Source: Pandoraea eparura (GTDB lineage Bacteria > Pseudomonadota > Gammaproteobacteria > Burkholderiales > Burkholderiaceae). From it: a stretch of 64,000 nt of DNA. Below the pieces are notes generated by a model. It was not told where the DNA came from. It searched no databases and saw nothing but the letters and a program-made list of their open reading frames with translations. The position numbers and the translations under genes were made by a program. Shown here piece after piece: positions 18,534 to 26,896 of the stretch. Numbering within the stretch: position 1 is the first letter of the stretch; each line of letters opens with the position of its first letter. Location of the stretch: positions 558,001 to 622,000 of the forward strand of contig NZ_CABPSH010000001.1 of NCBI RefSeq assembly GCF_902459725.1, given 5' to 3'.

Positions 18534-20009
18534 TCAGGTGCCCTGCGGAACGCCTGCCGCCACGTTGCGCGAGCGCGTGAGCAAGCTGACGACCGCGAAC
18601 GTCAGCGCATTCACCGCGAGCGCCACCAGCCCCATGTTGATCGATCCCACGGTATCCGATGCGCCGGGCATCAAGGTGCGCAGGTTGACGTCGAGCCCTA
18701 CTGCTGCCGCCAGCACGAGCGCCCCGGCCCCAATCCCCGCGAACGCGCCGTACTTGTTGCCGAACGGACGCGGCAGCAGGCTTGACACGAACGACGGGAA
18801 CAGTTGCGTGAGCAGGCTCGACGCGAACAGCGCGAGCGCCACGAACGTCGCCCCGCCACGCAGCACGAAGCCCACCGCCACCAGCCCGAAGACCGGCAGC
18901 ACGCGCTTGGCGAGCTTACCCACGAAGGCGTCGCTCGCGCGCGGCGCAAAGCCGTCGCGGTAGATGTTCTTCGCGATCAGTGTCGACGCGTTGAGCAGAA
19001 TCATCGAACCGGGCACCAGCGCGGTCAACACCCCGACGCCGCCGATCACGCCCACGAACCACGGCGAGAACGTCTGCTTGACGATGCGCAGCAGCGCCAG
19101 ATCCGAATCCGCGCCGCTCAGGCCCGGCACTTGCAGGATCGCCGCAAAGCCCACGAAGAACATGAACGCGATGACCATCTGGTAGAGCGGCATCAGAATC
19201 GTGTTCTTGCGCACCGCACTTTCGGTCTTGGCCGCGTACACCGAGGTGAACACGTACGGATACAGGTAGTAGCCAAGCGACGTGAGAAGAATCGTGGAGT
19301 TGTACCAGGACAGTGTCAGGCCGCTCGTGGGCATCTGCAAAAAGCCCGGTCGCGCCGCCTCGATGCGGTCGAACATGGCGCCGAAACCGCCGAAGTAGTG
19401 CAGCGGCAGGTAGAGGCCGAGGAACACCGCGATCACGAGAATCAGGATGTCCTTGTAGATCGCAATGCTCGCGGAGCCGTGAATGCCCGACACCGTGATG
19501 TAGACCACCATCGCGATGGCGCCGCACCAGATCGCGACCACCGGGGGAATCGTGCCGTACGACGCCTCCGAGACGATGATGCCCAGGCCGCGCAACTGAA
19601 TGATGAGCAGCGCGCTCATGCCGAGCACGGCCACCAGCGAGACGACGACACCCAGTGCCCGCGAGCGGTAGGCCGTCGCGAAGAAGTCGGAGAACGACAC
19701 ACAGCCGTGTCGCGTCGCATGACGCCACGCCGCCGGCAACATCCAGTAGCCGAGCAGATAGGCAAGCGCCCCGTAAGCGAGGATGTAAAAGGCGGGCGGC
19801 CCTTTGCTGTACGCCCATCCGCTCGCGCCAAGGAACGTAAATGTCGAGAACGCTTCGCCCGCCATCAGCAGGAAGACGAGCAGCGTGCCGAAGCCGCGCC
19901 CGCCCACGGCCCACTGCTCCAGGCTCATGGTGCGTCCGCGCCGGGCGCGCAACCCGATGAAGAGCGCAAAGGCGAGAAACGCCGCAATGACGGTCAGGGC
20001 GGCGTTCAT
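18534..20009 (-). CDS. Sodium:solute symporter family transporter
   Basis: 491 residues, about 13 membrane segments. The N-terminal part shows SSS-family sequence: AVGGRGFGTLLVFLLMAGE, STFTFLGASGWAYSKG, CVSFSDFFATAYRSR, and the sodium-site region further on. These secondary transporters take up organic solutes with sodium. The start overlaps the stop of a DUF3311 gene (ATGA at 20006-20009); SSS proteins are often paired with such small membrane partners. The amidohydrolase gene follows after 19 bases, so this is the probable importer of its substrate. Confidence 0.92.
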   Translation of the reverse strand: MNAALTVIAAFLAFALFIGLRARRGRTMSLEQWAVGGRGFGTLLVFLLMAGEAFSTFTFLGASGWAYSKGPPAFYILAYGALAYLLGYWMLPAAWRHATRHGCVSFSDFFATAYRSRALGVVVSLVAVLGMSALLIIQLRGLGIIVSEASYGTIPPVVAIWCGAIAMVVYITVSGIHGSASIAIYKDILILVIAVFLGLYLPLHYFGGFGAMFDRIEAARPGFLQMPTSGLTLSWYNSTILLTSLGYYLYPYVFTSVYAAKTESAVRKNTILMPLYQMVIAFMFFVGFAAILQVPGLSGADSDLALLRIVKQTFSPWFVGVIGGVGVLTALVPGSMILLNASTLIAKNIYRDGFAPRASDAFVGKLAKRVLPVFGLVAVGFVLRGGATFVALALFASSLLTQLFPSFVSSLLPRPFGNKYGAFAGIGAGALVLAAAVGLDVNLRTLMPGASDTVGSINMGLVALAVNALTFAVVSLLTRSRNVAAGVPQGT

Positions 20010-20242
20010 GATGTCGCTCCGTCGCGCTCGCGCGCATCGTTCGTCGACGCCCGCGCCGCCTCACGCGAACCGTCGAAACGGAACATCACCCCCATGACCA
20101 CCGACGTGAGCAACAACCAGACGATATTCCACGCCATCAGGAACGGCAGCCCCGCCAGACGGGTGCCCACGTGTTCGGCCAGCCAACCGCCGCTGTAAAA
20201 GGCCGCAATGGGAAGTGCGGCCAGGCAATGTACAGATTTCAT
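20006..20242 (-). CDS. DUF3311 family small membrane protein
   Basis: 78 residues from ATG 20242 (GGAG five bases upstream). Two membrane segments are visible: LAALPIAAFYSGGWLAE and FLMAWNIVWLLLTSVVMGVM. DUF3311 proteins are commonly encoded directly before sodium:solute symporters and are thought to be small accessory subunits; here the coupling ATGA overlap with the symporter fits that. It is the first gene of the operon, so the promoter and operator lie in 20243-20556. Confidence 0.85.
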   Translation of the reverse strand: MKSVHCLAALPIAAFYSGGWLAEHVGTRLAGLPFLMAWNIVWLLLTSVVMGVMFRFDGSREAARASTNDARERDGATS

Positions 20243-20381
20243 GATGTCTCCAGACCCCAGGGGATACAACGTTCGGCCGCTCGACAGCGCGCGCGACCCA
20301 CTCGATGGCTTGACCACTTCAACCGTGTCCGGCGGCATGACGCATCGCCTCGATTTGTCACATCATCAACCAAACACACAT

Positions 20382-20407
20382 AAATGGTTAACCATTTTTG
20401 TTGACCA
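20382..20407. promoter_or_regulatory. GntR-type operators between the DUF3311 operon and its regulator
   Basis: AAATGGTTAACCATTT (20382-20397) is a perfect 16-bp palindrome containing TGGTTAACCA, and TGTTGACCA (20399-20407) repeats the half-site next to it. FadR/FCD-type GntR regulators typically bind TGGTnnnACCA-like sites. It lies in the 314-base divergent gap 20243-20556, whose remainder shows no gene. It may control both directions. Confidence 0.7.
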
Positions 20408-20556
20408 TTATCGGCAACGATGTGCCGAAATGCAAGGTCGCAATGGCGGGAGGGTCAAAACCGAGGGTTTTCCGGGAGGCACCCCCGACAGGCGAAGGGG
20501 GCCGGGTACAATGCGCCCCACACCCACGTGAACCGCGTCTTTCAAGGAGATGAGGC

Positions 20557-21345
20557 TTGAGCCGCACCGCAGCACCGACGTCCCCGCCCGACGCGTCCCG
20601 CATCGAGGCTGCCCCGGATCTGCCGTCCGTCGACGACGGCATGCCGGGCAGCGCGGGGCAGCAGATCGAGGCACGCGTCTACGCGGCCATTTCGCAGGCG
20701 CTGCTCTCGGGCAAGCTGCGGCCGGGCATGCCGCTGCGCGAGCGCAATCTGGCGCAAGCGCTCGATTGCACCCGCGGCGCGGTGCGCAAGGTGCTCGCCC
20801 GGCTTGGCTTCGAAGGCAAGCTGGTGCTCGAACCCAACCGGGGCGCGTTCGTCCCGCAGCCGTCGCTCGACGACATCCGGCAGACCTACCGCGCGCGCCG
20901 CGTGCTGGAAAGCGGCGTGATCGCGAGCGTTTGCGGGCAATTGAGCGCCGCGCAGCTCGCGGCGCTCGACGCGCACGTGGCGCAGGAAGCCCGTTCGCAT
21001 GCGGAGGGCACGCACGAGCGCTCGATTCGTCTGGCGGGCGAGTTTCATCTGACATTGATCGGCATGGCGCAGAGTGTCGAACTCGATACGTTCGCGCGCC
21101 AGCTCGTGGCCAAGACGGAGCTTTACAAGGCGCTCTACGATCCGGCGGAATTCATGCATTGCGCGCCGACCGAGCACGCCCAACTCGTCGGCCAGTTGCG
21201 CGACGGCAAGACGCAGGCCGCGATGGCGCTCGCCACGGCGCACCTCGACGAACTCGAAGCGCGGGTGCTCACCCGCGCGGCCGCCGCCGAGACACCGGAC
21301 TTCCGCGCCATTTTTGCCGAAGCGTTCGCGGGCCCGGGGTCATAA
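20557..21345 (+). CDS. GntR family regulator, FCD subfamily
   Basis: 262 residues from TTG 20557, supported by AAGGAG at 20544-20549. An ATG at 20550 is in another frame. The N-terminal winged helix shows VYAAISQALLSGKLRPG, LRERNLAQALDCTRGAVRKV and NRGAFVPQPS. The C-terminal FCD domain (about 105-250) carries metal or effector histidines such as EFHLTLIG and the E-H in PTEHAQLV. FCD regulators usually repress catabolic genes until a small carboxylate or metabolite binds. It is divergent from the amidohydrolase/symporter operon and probably represses it through the palindrome at 20382. Confidence 0.9.
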   Translation: MSRTAAPTSPPDASRIEAAPDLPSVDDGMPGSAGQQIEARVYAAISQALLSGKLRPGMPLRERNLAQALDCTRGAVRKVLARLGFEGKLVLEPNRGAFVPQPSLDDIRQTYRARRVLESGVIASVCGQLSAAQLAALDAHVAQEARSHAEGTHERSIRLAGEFHLTLIGMAQSVELDTFARQLVAKTELYKALYDPAEFMHCAPTEHAQLVGQLRDGKTQAAMALATAHLDELEARVLTRAAAAETPDFRAIFAEAFAGPGS

Positions 21346-21449
21346 GCGTCTGCCTGCCGTGCCCCGACGACGCACGCGATACACCAAGCCGTCGCCCGTC
21401 AAGCGGCGCGGCATTCCCACCACGGGTGTGGGGGATCGCGTGGCACACA

Positions 21450-21470
21450 CCCCCGAATCGGGGGTATATT
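21450..21470 (+). promoter_or_regulatory. Palindrome and -10 element upstream of the MurA homologue
   Basis: CCCCCGAATCGGGGG (21450-21464) is symmetrical around its central A and abuts TATATT (21465-21470), a good -10 sequence. The start codon follows 84 bases later at 21554. A palindrome in the spacer is a plausible repressor or MerR-type site; that is inference. Confidence 0.4.
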
Positions 21471-21553
21471 GCGCCTGTTTGCGACGGGTCTGCGCCCGCC
21501 AGCCACTTTCGCCCCCGCCCGATATACCCAAGCACGAAGCCCGAAGGAAGCCC

Positions 21554-22855
21554 ATGTCCCATCTGGTAGTCCACGGCGGCCAGCCGCTACGCGGCCGCAT
21601 TACCCCCTCCGCCAACAAGAATGCCGTTCTCCCGGTGCTGTGCGCCACGTTGCTTACCGATCAGCCCGTGCGCCTCATCGGCGTGCCCGAGATCACCGAC
21701 GTTCGCAAGATCCTCGACATCTTCCGTCAGCTCGGCAGCGATGTCAGCGTCGATTTCGACACCGGCACGCTCGACATCCACCATCGCGATACGCGCTTCG
21801 ATCCGCGCACCGACCATCTGCCCGAAGAGATGCGCTCGTCGATCATGCTCGTGCCGCCGCTGCTCGCGCGTTTCGGCGTTGCCCGCATCGAAGACAACAT
21901 CAAGGGCTGCACGCTCGGCGTGCGCGAGATCGATCCGCATATCGAGGTGCTGCGGCATTTCGGCGGACGTGTCGAGCGCACCGAAGGCTCGCTGCTCATC
22001 CACGCCGACGAGACGCGCCCCGCGATCCATCACTGGCTCGATTACGCGTCGGTGACCACCACGGAAAACTTCGTGCTGTGCGCGGCAACGGCCAGGGGCC
22101 GCTCGCAACTGAACAACGCGGCGTCCGAGCCTCACGTGCAGGAATTCTGCCGCTTCATGCAAATGCTCGGCGTGCCCATCGAGGGCGTCGGCACGTCGCA
22201 GCTCGCGATCGAAGGCGTGGAGCGCTTCGGCGGCGGCGAATTCCGCTTCGCCGAAGACTTCCATGAGATCACCACGTTCCTGGCGCTTGGCGCCATCACC
22301 GGCGGCGAAATCACGGTCAAGAACACGGCGCCGGACCAGTTCCCGCTCATCGACCGCACGTTCGCGAAGTTCGGGGTGAAGGTCGAGCACCGCGACGGTT
22401 GGTCGACGGCCACCGCGCAGGGCAAGCTCAAGGTGCAGGCGCCGTTCACGCAGAACATCCTGACGAAAGTCGAAGCGGCGCCGTGGCCGTATTTCCCGGT
22501 CGACCTGCTGCCGATCTTCATCGCGCTGGGGGTCAAGGCCGAAGGCAGCGCCATGTTCTGGAACAAGGTCTATGACGGCGCGATGGGCTGGTCGACAGAA
22601 CTGTCGAAGTTCGGCGCGCACGTGTTCCAGTCCGATCCGCACCGCCTGATCACGTTCGGCGGCGTGCCGCTCTCGCCGGCCGTCGTGGAGAGTCCGTACA
22701 TCATCCGCGTGGCGATCGCGCTGCTGATGGTGGCGGCGAGCATCGACGGGCAATCGACGATCAAGAACGCCGATCCGATCCGGCGCGCGCATCCGCGCTT
22801 CGTCGAGAACCTGTGCTCGGTGGGCGCGAACGTCGTCTGGACGACGCAAGACTGA
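21554..22855 (+). CDS. murA: UDP-N-acetylglucosamine 1-carboxyvinyltransferase (MurA homologue)
   Basis: 433 residues from ATG 21554 (GAAGGAAG upstream). MurA transfers enolpyruvate from PEP to UDP-GlcNAc, the first committed step of peptidoglycan synthesis. Catalytic positions known from E. coli MurA are all present: K22-N23 (SANKNAVLPV), the loop cysteine C119 (IKGCTLGVREID, the fosfomycin target), Asp in YFPVDLLP and Arg in SPYIIRVAI. The sequence looks divergent from housekeeping MurA (NKNAVLPVL instead of AKNAALPIL) and the gene stands alone. It may be a second copy with a special role; whether another murA exists lies outside this window. Confidence 0.87.
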   Translation: MSHLVVHGGQPLRGRITPSANKNAVLPVLCATLLTDQPVRLIGVPEITDVRKILDIFRQLGSDVSVDFDTGTLDIHHRDTRFDPRTDHLPEEMRSSIMLVPPLLARFGVARIEDNIKGCTLGVREIDPHIEVLRHFGGRVERTEGSLLIHADETRPAIHHWLDYASVTTTENFVLCAATARGRSQLNNAASEPHVQEFCRFMQMLGVPIEGVGTSQLAIEGVERFGGGEFRFAEDFHEITTFLALGAITGGEITVKNTAPDQFPLIDRTFAKFGVKVEHRDGWSTATAQGKLKVQAPFTQNILTKVEAAPWPYFPVDLLPIFIALGVKAEGSAMFWNKVYDGAMGWSTELSKFGAHVFQSDPHRLITFGGVPLSPAVVESPYIIRVAIALLMVAASIDGQSTIKNADPIRRAHPRFVENLCSVGANVVWTTQD

Positions 22856-22886
22856 GTCCGCCCTGCTCTCAGGTTCGCGCCGTTGG

Positions 22887-22907
22887 CCGGCCCCCCCGGG
22901 GGGCCGG
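22887..22907. terminator. GC-rich hairpin after the MurA homologue
   Basis: CCGGCCCC / GGGGCCGG arms around a short C/G core, about 30 bases after the stop. There is no T-run, so termination is possible but unproven. Confidence 0.4.
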
Positions 22908-23051
22908 GCTCGCCAGATGGGACACGCCAGCGGTGGACGACCCCCCGATCGCCCCGCACCGGTCTTCGCCCCGGCGAACCCGACAAACGACCTTAACCGA
23001 GCCGCTCGCGTCAGCCACTGCCGTCCCTTTGCCCAACGGCATATCACGTTT

Positions 23052-23079
23052 GCCCGCGGGAAATATATTTCCCGCGGGC
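23052..23079. promoter_or_regulatory. 28-bp perfect palindrome upstream of a two-component operon
   Basis: GCCCGCGGGAAATATATTTCCCGCGGGC-type structure: arms GCCCGCGGGAAATA (23052-23065) and its exact reverse complement (23066-23079) meet without a spacer. The core AAATATATTT is the most AT-rich spot in the gap 22856-23128 and contains -10-like TATATT. It lies 49 bases before the response-regulator start. It could be an operator/promoter or a cruciform-forming site; as RNA it would make a hairpin without a T-run. Confidence 0.65.
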
Positions 23080-23128
23080 CGATACGCCCCTCCCTCGCGG
23101 CCAAGCGCGATCGGGCGAATGTGAAAGA

Positions 23129-24046
23129 ATGGCGGCCATCATGAATGATCGTCCCCTGCCCCCGCCGCCGCGGGCCGCGCATGGCGCCCGACTTCCGGGC
23201 GACGCGTGGCCGGCCACACCGCATGCCCGCCAGTTGTCGGGCGTGCGCGTGCTCGTCGTCGACGACAACCAGGAAGACCGCATGCTGTTGATGGATTTCC
23301 TCAGCCAGCAGGGGTGTCGCGTCTACATCGCACACGATGGTCGCGATGGGTACACCAAGGCGCGCACCGTGCAGCCCGACCTGATTCTCATGGATATCCG
23401 CATGCCCGTGTGCGACGGGCTTGGCGCCTGCCGCCTGCTCAAGGCCGACCCCGGCACCCGGCACATTCCGCTGATCTTCCTGACGGCAGCCGCGCTGCCC
23501 GGCGAACGCGTGGCGGGACTGTCGGCCGGCGCGGTCGATTACGTCACCAAGCCTTACGATTTCGAAGAAGTGCGTCTGCGTCTGTCGATCCATCTGAAGG
23601 CGACGACACCCGTGCCAACGCCGGATGGTGCCGGCGAGAACAACAAGCTCACGCCACTGCCAGTGCAGGCGCACACGCTCGACGCCGTGCTCTTTCGCGC
23701 CACGCGCGCGCTGCTGCTCGACCGACTCGATGCGACGCCCGAACTCGCCGGTCTCGCCAGCGCGGTCGGCACCAACACGCGCCGCCTCAACCTGGCATTT
23801 CGACGGTGCGTCGGCGTGACCGTGTTCGACTTTCTGCGCGAAGAGCGCATGAAGGAAGCGCGCCGCTTGCTCTCGGAGACCTCGCTCGACGTGCAGGACA
23901 TCGCCAGCGCGGTCGGCTTCGCGAGCGCCGCCAATTTCGCGACCGCGTTTCGCGAGCGCTTCGGCATGCCGCCAAGCGGCTTTCGCGAACATGCCGCGCA
24001 AGTCCCGCACCCGACTGACGCTGTGGGAGCGCCGCCCGCCCCATGA
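23129..24046 (+). CDS. Response regulator with AraC-type output domain
   Basis: 305 residues. The receiver domain (about 38-155) has the acidic pair D45-D46 (VVDDNQED), phosphoacceptor D89 (LILMDIRMP), T119 and K141 (YVTKPYDF). The C-terminal AraC-type DNA-binding domain (about 200-295) shows LASAVGTNTRRLNLAFRR, REERMKEARRLLSETS and VGFASAANFATAFRERFG. It should act as a DNA-binding regulator when phosphorylated. The stop overlaps the start of the hybrid kinase (ATGA), so the pair is coupled. ATG 23141 is an alternative start. The 28-bp palindrome at 23052 is a candidate site for autoregulation. Confidence 0.9.
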   Translation: MAAIMNDRPLPPPPRAAHGARLPGDAWPATPHARQLSGVRVLVVDDNQEDRMLLMDFLSQQGCRVYIAHDGRDGYTKARTVQPDLILMDIRMPVCDGLGACRLLKADPGTRHIPLIFLTAAALPGERVAGLSAGAVDYVTKPYDFEEVRLRLSIHLKATTPVPTPDGAGENNKLTPLPVQAHTLDAVLFRATRALLLDRLDATPELAGLASAVGTNTRRLNLAFRRCVGVTVFDFLREERMKEARRLLSETSLDVQDIASAVGFASAANFATAFRERFGMPPSGFREHAAQVPHPTDAVGAPPAP

Positions 24047-26811
24047 ACGCGTTGCCCTCGCGCCTGCCGACGCACGGGCTGCGCCGGGTGGTCATCGCCT
24101 GGCGGGCCCTCGCGGCCCTCTTCCTCGCGCTGGTGCTGCACGCCGGGGCCGGCATGGCCGCACCGGCGAGCGCCTCCGCGTTCACGAGCGCGCCCATCGA
24201 TCTCGCGAGCGCGGCGTCACCGCTCAAGCTTGACACCCAACTGCGATTGCTGGAAGACCCATCCGCGCGCCTCGACGCCGCGCAGGCGCTGGCCGCCCCC
24301 GGCTGGCGCGAGGTGTCCCCGCACATGCTCAATCCCGGCTACAGCCGCTCGGCGTTCTGGCTGACGGGCAGTGTCGAGAATCTCGGCACCGTGTCGGTCA
24401 CGCGCTGGTTGAGCATTGGCATCGTGCGGCTGGAAGATGTGCGCTATTACACGATGCCCGTCGGCGGCCGGCAGCCGGATATCCAGTGGCTGGCCGGGCA
24501 CACCATCCCGCTCGACCGGCACCCGATCGCATCGGAGACCTCCGTCTTCCCCATCACGCTCGCCCCGAGCGAGCGACTGACGTTCCTCGTGCGCGTAGAA
24601 ACACGATCGTCGGTGAGCATGGTGCCGCAGCTCTGGCGTCCGGACGACTTCCGCCTGGCCGAATCACGCAATGCGATGGTCACCATGCTGCTGGTGGGCT
24701 CCATGCTTTCCGTCGCAATGTACGCCCTTGTCCTCGGCATTGCGCGACGCGATCCCGTGTTCGTGCTGCTCGCGCTCACTACGATGACACAGGTCGCACA
24801 AGACATGGCGTTCCAGGGCTTCCTGTATCGCTACCTCCTGCCGCAAGGCGGTGAATTCGTCGTGCGTGCGCCGAGCTTCTTCTCGACACTGACGGTGGCC
24901 TGCTTCAGTGCGATGGTGACCATCTTCGCCGGATTGAACCGCGTGCGGCTCTGGCGCTGGACCTATCGCGCCATGATCGCCCTCATGGGTGTGATGGCGG
25001 TCTGGGTGGCGTTCGGCGATCACCGGAGCGCCGCGTTCACACACCTGCAACTGCTCATGGTCTTCAACGTCGTCTGGATCGTATCGCTCGTCGACGGCTG
25101 GCGACGCGGCTTCGCCAATGCGCGGCTGTGTTTGCTGTCGTTCTCGCCGGGCTGCCTCGTGCTGTTCTGGCGGCTGGCGATCATCAACGGCCTGCTGCCG
25201 GAAGACTGGCTGGCCAACACGGCGATGGCGTGGAGCACGAACATCTCCGTGCTGCTCATGCTCACCATCCTCGTGGCGGGACGCTCGCGCGAACTCGTTC
25301 GCGAACAGCGGGCGGCGCAACGTGAAGTCCTGCAGACGCGTCGCGAGGAGCAGGCGCGACTCGCCAATGCCGTCGATGCGCGCACGCGTGAATTGCAGGC
25401 CGCGCTCATCGCCGCGGACGAGGCCAACAGCGCCAAGAGCGACTTCCTCGCACGCATCAGTCACGATCTGCGCACGCCGCTCACGTCCATCATTGGCTTT
25501 GCTGATCTGGTGCAGTCGGGCGGGCGCGAAGATGCCGACCGCGGACGCATCATCCGCCGCAGCGCGCATCACATGCTCGCCATGATCAACGACCTGATCG
25601 AGTACGCGAGCGGCGGCGCGGCCGACCCGCTGCATGTCGCGCCGGTCTACACCCATGCGTTCGTCGACGGCATGGCGCACGAGGGCATGAGCCTCGCGAG
25701 CAAGCACGGCAATGCCTTCCTGCTTGACGTGCGTGCCCCGTTGCCGCCCCTGCTCGCGTTCGATGCCAAGCGCGTACGCCAGGTGCTCGGCAATCTGCTG
25801 GACAACGCCGCGAAGTACACCGCCAACGGGACGATCACCCTCTCGCTCTCGGCGACGCCGGACGCGACACGTGCCGATATCGTGCAGGTGTGTTTCGGCG
25901 TGGAGGATTCCGGTTGCGGCATCGCCAAGGACGACCTGCCTCGCGTCTTCGAACCCTTTGCGAGACTCGACGGGGCGAGGCGCCTGCCGGGGGTGGGCCT
26001 CGGGCTGGCCATCGTGCGGCAATGGGTCGAACGCATGGACGGCACGATCATCGTCGACAGCACGCTCGATGTCGGCACCCGCGTCGCGTTCACGTTGCCG
26101 TTGCGCGTGGCACGCGAGGCCGATCTGGTGCCGCAGTGGCCCACCGGAGCGGCCCATGCGCTGCCGCCGATCGATGGCAACGGGCATCACGTCTGGCTCG
26201 CCGAAGACTCGCCGGAGATCCGGCAATTCCTGCGTGACGAACTCACGAGTCTCGGCTTCACGGTGCGCACGTTCGCCGACGGCGTGGCGCTGATCGCCGC
26301 GCTCGGCAATCCGCAGCAGACGGTGCCAGATCTCGTGCTCACCGATCACATGATGCCCAACGCCGACGGACTCGCCGTCGCCCGGGCCACGCGCCGCCAC
26401 TGGCCCGACGTGCCCGTGCTGGCCGTCTCCGCCTCGCCGCAGATGGTGGCGGACAGCGGCTACGACGCCTGCCTGCTCAAGCCCATCGAACTTGCCGACC
26501 TGCGCAATACGCTCGCGCGCCTGCTCGATCTGCCGCGCGCCGACGCACCGGCAAGCGACGCGGATCGCGGCGCGGCAAGCCCGATGCGCGATGCCCCCTG
26601 TGTGCGGCCGTCGCGCGAGCATCTGGGCCAGGCCCGCCAGTTGATCGCGATGGGCGCCATGACCGATCTGATGGAGTGGGCGCGTGAACTGAGCGATCAG
26701 GCCCCGGCATTCGATGGCTTTGCCCGGTACGTTCACCAACTCGCGCAGCGCGGCGATCTGGCCGGGCTGACCGAGGTGTGCCAGACGCCTGCGGTACCGG
26801 CTTCCGCCTGA
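24043..26811 (+). CDS. 7TM-DISM hybrid sensor histidine kinase
   Basis: 922 residues. A signal-like segment (residues 18-40) is followed by a 7TMR-DISM extracellular domain (about 60-200, with LNPGYSRSAFWLTGSVEN), seven membrane segments (about 210-412), a coiled coil (about 415-465), HisKA with H474 (FLARISHDLRTPLTSI), an ATPase domain (NLLDNAAKY near 584-592, EDSGCGIA near 621-628, GVGLGLAIV near 650-658) and a receiver domain with D768 (LVLTDHMMP). A C-terminal helical tail (about 835-915) follows. 7TM-DISM domains are thought to sense carbohydrates or related ligands. It probably phosphorylates the AraC-type regulator encoded just upstream, either directly or by relay. Confidence 0.92.
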   Translation: MNALPSRLPTHGLRRVVIAWRALAALFLALVLHAGAGMAAPASASAFTSAPIDLASAASPLKLDTQLRLLEDPSARLDAAQALAAPGWREVSPHMLNPGYSRSAFWLTGSVENLGTVSVTRWLSIGIVRLEDVRYYTMPVGGRQPDIQWLAGHTIPLDRHPIASETSVFPITLAPSERLTFLVRVETRSSVSMVPQLWRPDDFRLAESRNAMVTMLLVGSMLSVAMYALVLGIARRDPVFVLLALTTMTQVAQDMAFQGFLYRYLLPQGGEFVVRAPSFFSTLTVACFSAMVTIFAGLNRVRLWRWTYRAMIALMGVMAVWVAFGDHRSAAFTHLQLLMVFNVVWIVSLVDGWRRGFANARLCLLSFSPGCLVLFWRLAIINGLLPEDWLANTAMAWSTNISVLLMLTILVAGRSRELVREQRAAQREVLQTRREEQARLANAVDARTRELQAALIAADEANSAKSDFLARISHDLRTPLTSIIGFADLVQSGGREDADRGRIIRRSAHHMLAMINDLIEYASGGAADPLHVAPVYTHAFVDGMAHEGMSLASKHGNAFLLDVRAPLPPLLAFDAKRVRQVLGNLLDNAAKYTANGTITLSLSATPDATRADIVQVCFGVEDSGCGIAKDDLPRVFEPFARLDGARRLPGVGLGLAIVRQWVERMDGTIIVDSTLDVGTRVAFTLPLRVAREADLVPQWPTGAAHALPPIDGNGHHVWLAEDSPEIRQFLRDELTSLGFTVRTFADGVALIAALGNPQQTVPDLVLTDHMMPNADGLAVARATRRHWPDVPVLAVSASPQMVADSGYDACLLKPIELADLRNTLARLLDLPRADAPASDADRGAASPMRDAPCVRPSREHLGQARQLIAMGAMTDLMEWARELSDQAPAFDGFARYVHQLAQRGDLAGLTEVCQTPAVPASA

Positions 26812-26837
26812 ACGTCTGGCGCAACGTCTGGCGCAAA

Positions 26838-26869
26838 GCAAACGGCACGCCCGACGGCGTGCCGTTTGC
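26838..26869. terminator. Hairpin between convergent kinase and MHS transporter genes
   Basis: Perfect 14-bp stem GCAAACGGCACGCC (26838-26851) / GGCGTGCCGTTTGC (26856-26869) with a CGAC loop. It lies midway between converging genes and probably ends transcription both ways, though T-runs are short. Confidence 0.75.
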
Positions 26870-26896
26870 CGGCCAGGGAGACCGATCCCTACGTCG

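Noticed and set aside
20550-21569. ATG-started frame that begins before the GntR gene
   Set aside because: Its product is Arg/Pro-rich with no domain, while the TTG-started frame encodes a clean GntR/FCD protein with a matching ribosome site.
21587-24010. 807-codon minus-strand open frame opposite the MurA homologue and response regulator
   Set aside because: It spans two unrelated real genes and a palindromic gap, has no motifs and no plausible start site.
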